A DNA stretch of 6,912 bases from positions 1 through 6,912 of the forward strand of contig SLOG01000207.1 of the NCBI GenBank assembly GCA_007132635.1, read 5' to 3'. The notes under the pieces were generated by a model. It saw only the letters and a program-made list of their open reading frames with translations. It was not told the DNA's origin and ran no database searches. The DNA is from Limnochordia bacterium. Lineage in GTDB: Bacteria > Bacillota > Limnochordia > Darwinibacteriales > SLO01. This document shows, in pieces, positions 1 to 5,715 of this stretch. A program made the translations under genes and the position numbers. Within the stretch, counting starts at the first letter, position 1, and each line of letters starts with the position of its first letter.

Positions 1-276
1 CCAACTGAGGCGCAGCCACCCGGCGCCGATCAGAACCATGAGCTTGCGATTGCCCAAGCGTTCGGTCAGCATCCCATAGGGAATCTGCAGAAGACTCCCT
101 ATCAGCGCGGGGAAGGCACTGAGCATGCCCATTTGCGAGGGTGTTGCCCCCAATGCCAACGCGAAAAGACCTATGTAGGGGCCAGCGAGATTGTCGCTCG
201 CCACAGCAAAACCGCCCTCAACCCGGTTCAACTTCATCGCTTGTATCGTATTGCGATCTGTCCCCTGCACAGACAC
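1..276 (-). CDS. MFS transporter, N-terminal part (runs off the window edge)
   Basis: This is the first 92 codons of a membrane transporter whose 3' end lies beyond position 1. After a short hydrophilic N-terminus there is a hydrophobic segment at about residues 23-44 (FAVASDNLAGPYIGLFALAL) and a second at about 49-68. These are followed by GMLTERLGNRK (68-78), which fits the conserved G-x-L-x-D/E-R-x-G-x-R/K loop between TM2 and TM3 of the major facilitator superfamily. A third helix begins at the edge. I chose the GTG at 276 because TAA lies directly upstream and a GGGGAG Shine-Dalgarno (292-287) sits 10 nt before it. The ATG at 237 is in frame but has no ribosome site. The substrate cannot be told from this fragment. 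The gene follows the GNAT gene after 126 nt and appears to have its own promoter and operator-like sites. Confidence 0.75.
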   Translation of the reverse strand, partial: MSVQGTDRNTIQAMKLNRVEGGFAVASDNLAGPYIGLFALALGATPSQMGMLSAFPALIGSLLQIPYGMLTERLGNRKLMVLIGAGWLRLSW

Positions 277-303
277 TTAGCCCACGCTCCCCACCGCCTC
301 GGT

Positions 304-315
304 CTGGTATACCAG
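304..315. promoter_or_regulatory. Perfect 12-bp palindrome, candidate operator in the MFS leader
   Basis: CTGGTATACCAG is a perfect palindrome and extends imperfectly to 301-318 (14 of 18 positions symmetric). It lies between the candidate -10 box (339-334) and the Shine-Dalgarno of the MFS gene. A repressor bound there would block elongation or initiation. The TGGT...ACCA half-sites resemble operators of GntR-family (FadR/PdhR-type) regulators; that assignment is an inference. No regulator gene is visible in the window. Confidence 0.5.
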
Positions 316-329
316 GTCGGTTCTTTTAA

Positions 330-342
330 TGGTATTGTACCA
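330..342. promoter_or_regulatory. Second TGGTA/TACCA inverted repeat, overlapping the candidate -10 box
   Basis: TGGTA-TTG-TACCA has two perfect 5-bp arms around a 3-bp spacer. The arms match those of the palindrome at 304-315, whose centre is about 26 bp away. The candidate -10 hexamer of the MFS promoter (TACAAT on the minus strand, 339-334) lies inside it. Two matching half-site pairs around a start region would fit a repressor binding twice, but the arms are short and chance is possible. Confidence 0.35.
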
Positions 343-361
343 CAGACCAAGCCGCAAGCAA
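334..361 (-). promoter_or_regulatory. Candidate sigma-A-type promoter for the MFS gene
   Basis: Read on the minus strand, TTGCTT (361-356) is separated by 16 bp from TACAAT (339-334). The -10 matches the consensus TATAAT at 5 of 6 positions and the -35 matches TTGACA at 3 of 6. Transcription would start near 327, giving a leader of about 50 nt that contains the 304-315 palindrome. This was judged by eye only. Confidence 0.4.
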
Positions 362-402
362 GCAAAATAGCGCCCATCTGCCCCAAACGAAAAGACCATG
401 AC

Positions 403-999
403 TCATCGTTTCAGCATTGCGTACAGAGTAATGTCACTGTTAGGAAGCTCATGTTCACCCATCAACTGAAATCCGTACCTCTTATAGATGTCTACGTTTG
501 TCTGGTTGTGGGTCTCTAGGTACGACGCGTAGCCGTTCGCTGCAGCCGACTGCACTGCCGGACGCAACATATAACTCGCCAAACCTTGCCCCTGCTTTTC
601 GGGATCAACTCCAATGCACATGATGTATTGGTGGGGAACCGAGATGACATCCCTGTGCACTTTGGAATTAAGCTTATCGTATTCGTCATATTTTCTGTTA
701 ACATTGAGCCCAAGTCGAACAAGCGCAAGGCCATTGCAGCGCAGAAGACGAAAAGGATTCATCCTGTAATTCTGATAGTCGATAGTACACAGCACTCCCT
801 CAATATCTGGTGATGGAGCATACACCGCCCCATAGAGGTAGGCGTAATTCACAAAGAACCGAGTGGCAATTCCCATCGTTTCTGCACTGTGATCGGAGCC
901 TAAAACATGCTTATACATGGGATACTCAAAAAAAGCCTTTGCCAAAACGTCGGCGCACCGTAATAAATCTCGTCTTTTTACCCTGTAAAGGTTCTCCAT
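403..999 (-). CDS. GNAT-family N-acetyltransferase
   Basis: This 198-residue protein would transfer an acetyl group from acetyl-CoA to an amine on an unknown acceptor, probably in the cytoplasm. The diagnostic part is the GNAT acetyl-CoA-binding motif A at about residues 126-141: a beta strand (IMCIGVDP) followed by the pyrophosphate loop Q-G-Q-G-L. It is followed by a helix and the typical late strand and helix YLETHNQTNVDIYKRYGF (160-177), where the Y-x-x-x-GF signature occurs. The N-terminal 120 residues are divergent and give no clue to substrate. There are no signal peptide or membrane segments. The ATG at 999 is well supported by a strong Shine-Dalgarno (GAGGAGGG, 1013-1006) 6 nt upstream. 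The gene is monocistronic-looking: it follows the por terminator with its own leader and is separated from the MFS gene by 126 nt. Confidence 0.88.
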   Translation of the reverse strand: MENLYRVKRRDLLRCADVLAKAFFEYPMYKHVLGSDHSAETMGIATRFFVNYAYLYGAVYAPSPDIEGVLCTIDYQNYRMNPFRLLRCNGLALVRLGLNVNRKYDEYDKLNSKVHRDVISVPHQYIMCIGVDPEKQGQGLASYMLRPAVQSAAANGYASYLETHNQTNVDIYKRYGFQLMGEHELPNSDITLYAMLKR

Positions 1000-1038
1000 T
1001 TCGCACCCTCCTCAAGACCAAGAATACTTTCTGATCTT

Positions 1039-1066
1039 AGGATACTGGGTCATGTCGAAAAGTAAA
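1039..1066 (-). promoter_or_regulatory. Candidate promoter for the GNAT gene
   Basis: On the minus strand, TTTACT (1066-1061) lies 16 bp from TATCCT (1044-1039), each matching the sigma-70/sigma-A consensus at 4 of 6 positions. A start near 1032 would give a leader of about 33 nt ending in a strong Shine-Dalgarno. The 8-bp arms ATACTTTC (1024-1031) and GAAAGTAT (1073-1080) flank it symmetrically. The boxes are weak, so this is tentative, but some promoter is expected because the upstream operon ends in a strong terminator. Confidence 0.35.
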
Positions 1067-1087
1067 CCTCACGAAAGTATGGTTTTG

Positions 1088-1111
1088 AACCCCCACCTTG
1101 GGTGGGTTTTT
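1088..1111 (+). terminator. Small GC-rich hairpin followed by T5, plus-strand orientation
   Basis: CCCACC (1092-1097) pairs with GGTGGG (1101-1106) across a TTG loop and is followed by TTTTT (1107-1111). The stem and T-run have the form of a weak intrinsic terminator for plus-strand transcripts. There is no plus-strand gene here, so its role would be to stop antisense transcription before it enters the por genes. It may also be only a chance hairpin in the leader. Confidence 0.3.
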
Positions 1112-1174
1112 GACTTGGAGAGAATCTGCCGATGGAGCGAAAAGCCTAAGAACAGAGTCTAAGCGATCGAACGC

Positions 1175-1216
1175 AAAAAGGACAGGGATTGCCGTTAAGG
1201 CAATCCCTGTCCTTTT
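1175..1216 (-). terminator. Strong intrinsic terminator at the end of the por operon
   Basis: Arms 1176-1193 and 1199-1216 are perfect 18-bp inverted repeats (core GGACAGGGATTGCC) around a 5-nt loop. Read on the minus strand, the GC-rich stem is followed by TTTTTGCG, the classic Rho-independent form. It begins 7 nt after the porB stop codon. In the other direction it is followed by only four T residues and then A residues, so minus-strand termination is the main expected function. It separates the por genes from the GNAT gene. Confidence 0.92.
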
Positions 1217-1223
1217 AAAAAAA

Positions 1224-2144
1224 CTACTCGGCACGCTTAAGAAGAAGTTCCCACTGTTGGTCAACTTGAGCTTGAATCTCCTCGCGAATCCCTTCGTTTC
1301 CAGGCTTGAACAGATGACGAAAACGACCCTGGGATTCCATCCAATCGTCCATGCTGATCTTGTTACGAGGTTTGTAGCTGACCTTCCAAACACCGTTTTC
1401 AACTTCAAACAAAGGCCAGAAGCAGCTATCTGTGGCCCCTTTAGAGATATCACGCGCACTGTCAGCAGGAACATTCCAACCCAACCGACAAGGCGAGAAA
1501 ACATTCAAGAAGGCTGGCCCGTCCACGTTGAATGCCTTCTCCGCTTTCCGCGCTAAATCCACCAAATTACTGACGCTAGCTTGGGCCACGTAAGGGATAC
1601 CATGAGCGGCCATTATCGTCGTCAAATCCTTGCGGTACTCTTTCTTGCCGTACCGAACCTTACCCGCCGGTGTCGTCGTTGTATGACTGCCGCGCGGAGT
1701 AGCACTTGACCGCTGGATTCCGGTGTTCATGTAGGCTCCATTGTCGTAGCACACATACACCATATTGTGCCCGCGCTCCATAGCGCCCGACAGAGATTGA
1801 AACCCGATATCATAGGTGCCGCCGTCTCCGCCGAAAGCGACGAATTTGATCTCTTTATCCACTTTCCCTTGACGTTTTAGGGATTGGTAGGCAGCTTCCA
1901 CACCGCTGATTGTCGCTGCAGAGTTCTCGAAGGCGTTGTGAATAAACGGTACCTTCCAAGCGGTATAGGGAAATACGGTCGTGGTGACTTCCATACAGCC
2001 CGTAGCACAGCCGACGACCACGGGATCCTCAGTAGCGCCAAGAATCATCTTGATAACGATCGGAAACCCACAGCCGGCACAGGCCCGATGGCCGCCGCTG
2101 ATACGGACCGGTCGCTTGGCTAGTTCTTTTAGATTCAATGCCAT
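1224..2144 (-). CDS. porB: Pyruvate:ferredoxin oxidoreductase, beta subunit
   Basis: PorB is the thiamine diphosphate-binding catalytic subunit. With PorA it decarboxylates pyruvate and passes electrons to iron-sulfur clusters, making acetyl-CoA and CO2 with ferredoxin as acceptor. The 306 residues are the usual length. The TPP/Mg2+ motif is seen as GDGGTYDIG (106-114), continuing to YDN (133-135) and AYMNTGIQRS (137-146), wording typical of Por beta subunits. Cys22 and Cys25 (CAGCG), with Cys46 or Cys50 and Cys219 (SPC), are the likely ligands of the proximal 4Fe-4S cluster. The ATG at 2144 is preceded by GGGAG, which overlaps the porA stop codon, so translation is probably coupled. A strong terminator follows the stop. 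Related 2-oxoacid oxidoreductases (2-ketoisovalerate) are the main alternative for substrate. Confidence 0.95.
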   Translation of the reverse strand: MALNLKELAKRPVRISGGHRACAGCGFPIVIKMILGATEDPVVVGCATGCMEVTTTVFPYTAWKVPFIHNAFENSAATISGVEAAYQSLKRQGKVDKEIKFVAFGGDGGTYDIGFQSLSGAMERGHNMVYVCYDNGAYMNTGIQRSSATPRGSHTTTTPAGKVRYGKKEYRKDLTTIMAAHGIPYVAQASVSNLVDLARKAEKAFNVDGPAFLNVFSPCRLGWNVPADSARDISKGATDSCFWPLFEVENGVWKVSYKPRNKISMDDWMESQGRFRHLFKPGNEGIREEIQAQVDQQWELLLKRAE

Positions 2145-2151
2145 CGCTCCG

Positions 2152-3354
2152 TCACTCCCTTACGCCGAGATAGTTTACATATTGGTTGAGCCTGCCAGCT
2201 TCCTGTACGTCAGCCAACTCACGAACCATCTGCTCAATAAGCCTCGGGTTGATATCCCGTCCCCCGAGTCCATAAATATAGTTGGTTATGAGAGGCCGAG
2301 TTTCGGAATCGTACATCACAGCCCGAAGCTCACTAAAGAGAGGGCCGCCAATCGATGAGAAGCTGTCTGCCCGATCCATAACACCAATCACGTTTACGTG
2401 AGCTAATGCCTGCTTCAGTTCCTCAAAGGGGAATGGGCGGAACACGCGGAGTTTCAGCATACCTACCTTGATTCCCTGAGCCCGAAGCTGGTCAATGGTG
2501 TAGCGAGCGGTACCCGCTGTCGATCCCAGAACGACTATTGCGATTTCAGCATCATCCAGTTTATATTCTTCGAACAATCCATACGATCGGCCGGATAGTT
2601 TCTCGTACTCCTCGGCGATAGACTGAATCACTTTTTTCGAGCGGACCATGGCCTCAGCCTCTGCTCGCTTATGCTCAAAGTAGAAGTCCTGTAGGTCCAG
2701 CGGCCCCAAAGTCATTGGCTGCTCAACGTCTAGAAGACTGCGTTCGATCATGTAATCGCCAATAAACTCGCGAATGGCATTGTCTTCCAAAGTAAACACG
2801 TTCTCCATTCCGTGACTGATGATAAAACCGTCAAGACAGACCATTGCTGGCAGTCGCACATCAGGATGCTCTGCGATGCGAACAGCTTGAAACATGTTAT
2901 CATATGCTTCCTGCGCGTTCTCAGAGAAAAGCTGAATCCATCCAGAGTCACGGGCTCCCATGGCATCGCTGTGGTCGCAGTGGATATTGATTGGGCCGCT
3001 GAGCGCACGGTTGACTACCGGCATGACGATGGGAAGACGCGTTCCCGACGCAATATAAAGAATCTCCCACATCAACGCTAACCCATTCGCTGATGTCGCT
3101 GTCATCGAACGAGCACCAGACGCGGCCGAACCAACGGTAGCACTCATCGCACTGTGTTCGCTCTCAACGGGTACATATTCCGTGTTCACAAGACCATCTG
3201 AAACATACGTGGAGAAGATCTGAACGATCTCAGTTTGAGGAGTGATGGGATACGCCGCTACCACATCAGGCTCAATCTGCCGCATAGCTTGGGCAACAGC
3301 CTCATTGCCTGTCAAGGCCGTGGAATTCCTGGGATCCTGTTTTACCACACTCAT
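2152..3354 (-). CDS. porA: Pyruvate:ferredoxin oxidoreductase, alpha subunit
   Basis: PorA (400 residues, normal length) carries the pyrimidine-binding TPP domain and the second transketolase-like domain that joins PorB in the active site. The N-terminal domain shows GNEAVA (16-21), the substrate-loop motif YPITPQT (35-41) and the glutamates in VESEHSAM (63-70), which activate TPP in this family. NRALSGP (115-121) followed by DHSD (127-130) and RDSGW (135-139) are features of pyruvate-type alpha subunits; the arginine of NRAL matches the arginine that contacts the carboxylate in the single-chain enzyme. The C-terminal domain starts near residue 270 (EIAIVVLGS) and ends with a YIYGLGGRD segment (363-371). 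The gene overlaps porD by 4 nt (ATGA) and is 7 nt from porB. Pyruvate is the favoured substrate, but 2-ketoisovalerate cannot be excluded by reading alone. Confidence 0.94.
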   Translation of the reverse strand: MSVVKQDPRNSTALTGNEAVAQAMRQIEPDVVAAYPITPQTEIVQIFSTYVSDGLVNTEYVPVESEHSAMSATVGSAASGARSMTATSANGLALMWEILYIASGTRLPIVMPVVNRALSGPINIHCDHSDAMGARDSGWIQLFSENAQEAYDNMFQAVRIAEHPDVRLPAMVCLDGFIISHGMENVFTLEDNAIREFIGDYMIERSLLDVEQPMTLGPLDLQDFYFEHKRAEAEAMVRSKKVIQSIAEEYEKLSGRSYGLFEEYKLDDAEIAIVVLGSTAGTARYTIDQLRAQGIKVGMLKLRVFRPFPFEELKQALAHVNVIGVMDRADSFSSIGGPLFSELRAVMYDSETRPLITNYIYGLGGRDINPRLIEQMVRELADVQEAGRLNQYVNYLGVRE

Positions 3355-3704
3355 TCCTCTCCCTCCCCTTCAGCATCCTTGCGCTGTGCTTCTATCTCTG
3401 AAACCATATCGATGGATTTGGGCTTCGTAGGGCACACATTGGCGCAAATGCCGCAGCCCTTGCAGTGATCAAAGTCCATACCAATCACTCGCACACCATC
3501 TTCAAGGAGAATTGCCATATCTGGACAGTACGCCCAGCACTGCATGCAGTCAATACAATGCTCTCGATGGTGGACCGGCCGGATAGTACGCCAATCGCCG
3601 GTCTTAAAAGCTTCCGCCGTACCGCCAGCAGGTATCATGCCGCCAGAAGGAAGCTCTCGCCATCCAGCAGTCTTGCTGATCGGCCGTTCTTTCTTAGCAC
3701 TCAT
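3351..3704 (-). CDS. porD: Pyruvate:ferredoxin oxidoreductase, delta (ferredoxin-like) subunit
   Basis: PorD is a 117-residue electron-transfer subunit with two 4Fe-4S clusters that links the TPP site of PorAB to free ferredoxin. Two complete C-x2-C-x2-C-x3-CP motifs are visible: Cys50, 53, 56, 60 and Cys81, 84, 87, 91, the arrangement of a bacterial 2[4Fe-4S] ferredoxin. The N-terminal 45 residues (with GWRELPSGG at 14-22 and the TGDWR segment near 35) are the usual delta-subunit extension that packs on the other chains. The C-terminus is short and acidic (EGEGEE). The start overlaps the porG stop and the stop overlaps the porA start, each as ATGA, so translation of G, D and A is probably coupled. 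Confidence 0.95.
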   Translation of the reverse strand: MSAKKERPISKTAGWRELPSGGMIPAGGTAEAFKTGDWRTIRPVHHREHCIDCMQCWAYCPDMAILLEDGVRVIGMDFDHCKGCGICANVCPTKPKSIDMVSEIEAQRKDAEGEGEE

Positions 3705-4285
3705 TCGCTGACTACCTCCTCGTAGGCTCTCCGGATAGCGTCCACGTTTCCTTGGACAATTTCAGGTTTATCGCGGAATTTTTTCTTCATTTTGCTTTCC
3801 ACATCGACCAACACTGTCTCTAGATCCAAAGTCCCGGTAGCCTTAACGATAGCTCCCAACATAGGTGTGTTGGGGATCGCCCGACCAATCGTGTCTTGCG
3901 CAATAGCACTCGCATCGACTGTGCAAAGACGAATAGACATGTTCTTCAGACCCATTCTATTCCGCATTTCTGCAGGCGTATCACCTGTGTTGATAATGAT
4001 GACACCGCCATCGGGCACCCCAGCTGTGAAGTCAACACTACCGACGAATGACGGATCCAATACCGCCACGTACTGTGGGCTCTCTATACCGGAATGGAGC
4101 GTGATGGGCTCTTCACTCACCCGGTTATAGGAAATCACCGGGGCCCCCATCCGTTCTGGCCCATACTCGGGAAACGCTTGGATAAATTTCCCAGCTGCTG
4201 CAGCTGCTTCAGCGAAAAGGAGCGCAGCAGTCTTCGCTCCTTGACCGCCCCTGCCGTGCCAGCGGATCTCTAACATCTCAGCCAC
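3701..4285 (-). CDS. porG: Pyruvate:ferredoxin oxidoreductase, gamma subunit
   Basis: PorG (194 residues from the chosen start) is the gamma domain of the 2-oxoacid:ferredoxin oxidoreductases and contributes to CoA binding and complex assembly. The family hallmark RWHGRGGQGAKT (8-19) is at the N-terminus, followed by FPEYGPERMGAP (38-49), both very conserved in PorG. The GTG at 4285 is the best start. GGAGGAGG (4300-4293) is 7 nt upstream of it, whereas an in-frame ATG at 4306 would place this Shine-Dalgarno inside the coding region and add seven unlikely residues. The ATG at 4276 is too far from the site. This is the first gene of the por block, after a 142-nt gap containing regulatory-looking symmetry. 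The stop overlaps the porD start by 4 nt. Confidence 0.94.
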   Translation of the reverse strand: MAEMLEIRWHGRGGQGAKTAALLFAEAAAAAGKFIQAFPEYGPERMGAPVISYNRVSEEPITLHSGIESPQYVAVLDPSFVGSVDFTAGVPDGGVIIINTGDTPAEMRNRMGLKNMSIRLCTVDASAIAQDTIGRAIPNTPMLGAIVKATGTLDLETVLVDVESKMKKKFRDKPEIVQGNVDAIRRAYEEVVSE

Positions 4286-4292
4286 AAAAATT

Positions 4293-4300
4293 CCTCCTCC
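4293..4300 (-). promoter_or_regulatory. Ribosome binding site that sets the porG start
   Basis: GGAGGAGG on the minus strand is nearly a full anti-Shine-Dalgarno complement, 7 nt before the GTG at 4285. It decides against the longer reading from the ATG at 4306. A run of seven T residues (4311-4305) lies just upstream of it. Confidence 0.85.
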
Positions 4301-4323
4301 ATACAAAAAAATGAGTGTATCTG

Positions 4324-4363
4324 TTTCGCCTCATTGTGAACCCGATCACAAAGGGGCGCGAAA
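4324..4363 (-). repeat. Imperfect inverted repeat / hairpin in the glyA-porG gap
   Basis: The 6-bp arms TTGTGA/TCACAA continue outward through a T-T mismatch, a C-rich against G-rich segment with one mismatch, a 2-nt bulge and TTT/AAA, giving a hairpin of about 40 nt. On the minus strand it is followed 12 nt later by seven T residues (4311-4305). That is too far for an ordinary intrinsic terminator, so I do not call it one. It could attenuate read-through from glyA or simply reflect the protein-binding palindrome. The remainder of the gap (4364-4427) shows nothing recognisable. Confidence 0.4.
4334..4351. promoter_or_regulatory. Crp/Fnr-type palindrome upstream of porG
   Basis: TTGTGA-N6-TCACAA has perfectly symmetric 6-bp arms and contains the exact TGTGA-N6-TCACA core recognised by Crp-type members of the Crp/Fnr regulator family. 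Its centre is about 58 bp upstream of the porG start codon. Its inner edge supplies TTCACA, which could serve as a -35 hexamer with TACACT (4319-4314) 15 bp downstream; that promoter is weak. The same bases also form the top of an RNA hairpin, so the symmetry could act in RNA instead. The regulator is not encoded in the window. Confidence 0.5.
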
Positions 4364-4427
4364 ATAGATGAAACCTGCAGTGGCTTCCTCATCTCGTCTT
4401 CGGCACCCCAACCGATAATCCTTCTCT

Positions 4428-5672
4428 CTATTCCCGGAAATCCAAGTAAAACGGGAATTTCTCCGTGAGTTCGCTAATCACGGCCCGAATAGACCCCAAA
4501 TTCGGCTGTCCCTTGGTGAGAGCAGACCCAATTAACTCCCCAATGATCTGCATTTCCTCTGGCCCCATGCCGCGAGTAGTCAGAGCCGGTGTGCCCAGCC
4601 GAATGCCGCTAGTGACAAACGGTGACTCGGTTTCGAAAGGAATGGTGTTCTTGTTCACGGTTATCCCCACGTCATCCAAGATTCTCTCTGCAGTCTTCCC
4701 GGTAAATCCTCGGGTTTTCACGTCCACTAACAAGAGATGATTATCGGTGCCGCCACTCACCAAACGGAATCCTTCTGTGATCAGCGCTTCAGCTAACGCC
4801 CTCGCGTTCGCCAAAACTCTCTTCTGGTATTCCTTAAACGATGGACTAAGTGCCTCTTTAAAGGCCACCGCCTTGGCTGCGATAACATGCATCAAGGGTC
4901 CTCCCTGGATACCAGGGAAAATTGCCTTGTCTATCGTCTTAGCATACTCTGTGCTAGTGAGGATGAGCCCTCCCCTCGGGCCGCGAAGCGTCTTATGGGT
5001 AGTGCTGGTAACAAAGTGTGCATGCGGAACCGGATTCGGGTGCAGACCAACAGCTACCAAACCCGCTATATGGGCCATGTCGACCATGACCAGTGCTCCG
5101 ACCTCGTCAGCAATCGACCGCAAACGCGAAAAGTCGATGGTTCGAGGATAGGCTGAAGCTCCTGCTACTATTAGCTTTGGCCGGTGCTCTTTCGCCAAAT
5201 CACGGAGCTGGTCAAAATCCAGACGTTCATCTTCTTTACGGACACCGTAATGCACGAAGTTAAACCACGCACCCGACATATTAACAGGACTGCCGTGTGT
5301 CAGATGCCCTCCATGAGAGAGATCCATCCCCAAGACCGTATCGCCGGGCTGCAAAGCAGCGAAGTAGACACCTTGATTGGCCTGCGCACCAGAATGGGCC
5401 TGCACATTCGCGTGTTCAGCACCAAACAGCTGCTTTGCTCGGTCAATGGCCAAGCGTTCGGCTACATCCACGAACTCGCAGCCCCCATAGTAGCGGCGGC
5501 CAGGATATCCTTCTGCGTACTTGTTTGTGAGCGGGCTTCCCATGGCCTGCAAGACAGCCTCACTAACGAAGTTTTCCGAGGCAATCAATTCTAGTTTGTT
5601 CGCCTGACGCTGAGTCTCCTTAAGGATAACGCCTCGAATCTCCGGGTCAACAGCCTTTAAAAATTCGTACAC
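4428..5672 (-). CDS. glyA: Serine hydroxymethyltransferase
   Basis: GlyA is a cytoplasmic PLP enzyme that interconverts serine plus tetrahydrofolate with glycine plus 5,10-methylene-tetrahydrofolate, the main source of one-carbon units. The 414-residue length is normal. Conserved landmarks include ELIASENF (28-35), KYAEGYPGRRYYGGCE (51-66), SGAQAN (94-99), the PLP-contacting VDMAHIAG (197-204), and the Schiff-base lysine Lys227 in TSTTHKTLRGPRGG. Near the C-terminus the SGIRLGTPALTTRG segment binds the substrate carboxylate. The start is a GTG at 5672, with GGGGAG (5687-5682) 9 nt upstream; no other start is available in frame nearby. The gene lies 43 nt after the endonuclease IV-like gene and 142 nt before porG, so it may be co-transcribed with the upstream genes. 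Confidence 0.97.
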   Translation of the reverse strand: MYEFLKAVDPEIRGVILKETQRQANKLELIASENFVSEAVLQAMGSPLTNKYAEGYPGRRYYGGCEFVDVAERLAIDRAKQLFGAEHANVQAHSGAQANQGVYFAALQPGDTVLGMDLSHGGHLTHGSPVNMSGAWFNFVHYGVRKEDERLDFDQLRDLAKEHRPKLIVAGASAYPRTIDFSRLRSIADEVGALVMVDMAHIAGLVAVGLHPNPVPHAHFVTSTTHKTLRGPRGGLILTSTEYAKTIDKAIFPGIQGGPLMHVIAAKAVAFKEALSPSFKEYQKRVLANARALAEALITEGFRLVSGGTDNHLLLVDVKTRGFTGKTAERILDDVGITVNKNTIPFETESPFVTSGIRLGTPALTTRGMGPEEMQIIGELIGSALTKGQPNLGSIRAVISELTEKFPFYLDFRE

Positions 5673-5715
5673 CCACCAGCACTCCCCTTCTGTAAGAACA
5701 AAAGACTTATGAGAT

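Noticed and set aside
133..519. Plus-strand open frame of 128 codons across the MFS start, leader and GNAT 3' end
   Set aside because: It overlaps two convincing minus-strand features, has no ribosome site I can see, and its composition is not protein-like.
1098..1556. Plus-strand open frame of 152 codons running antisense to porB and through the terminator
   Set aside because: It reads through the por terminator hairpin and is antisense to well-conserved porB codons. Its product resembles no family, and it is best explained as a shadow.
4324..4363. Intrinsic terminator between glyA and porG
   Set aside because: The hairpin has mismatches and a bulge, and the T-run begins 12 nt after the stem, which is too far for a standard terminator. 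I kept it as a hairpin or operator instead.
4286..4427. Riboswitch (for example glycine-responsive) in the gap upstream of porG
   Set aside because: I see no conserved tandem aptamer elements. The gap is only 142 nt and its structure is explained by one palindromic hairpin.
5184..5594. Plus-strand open frame of 136 codons antisense to glyA
   Set aside because: It is entirely inside highly conserved glyA coding sequence and is a typical shadow frame in moderately GC-rich DNA.
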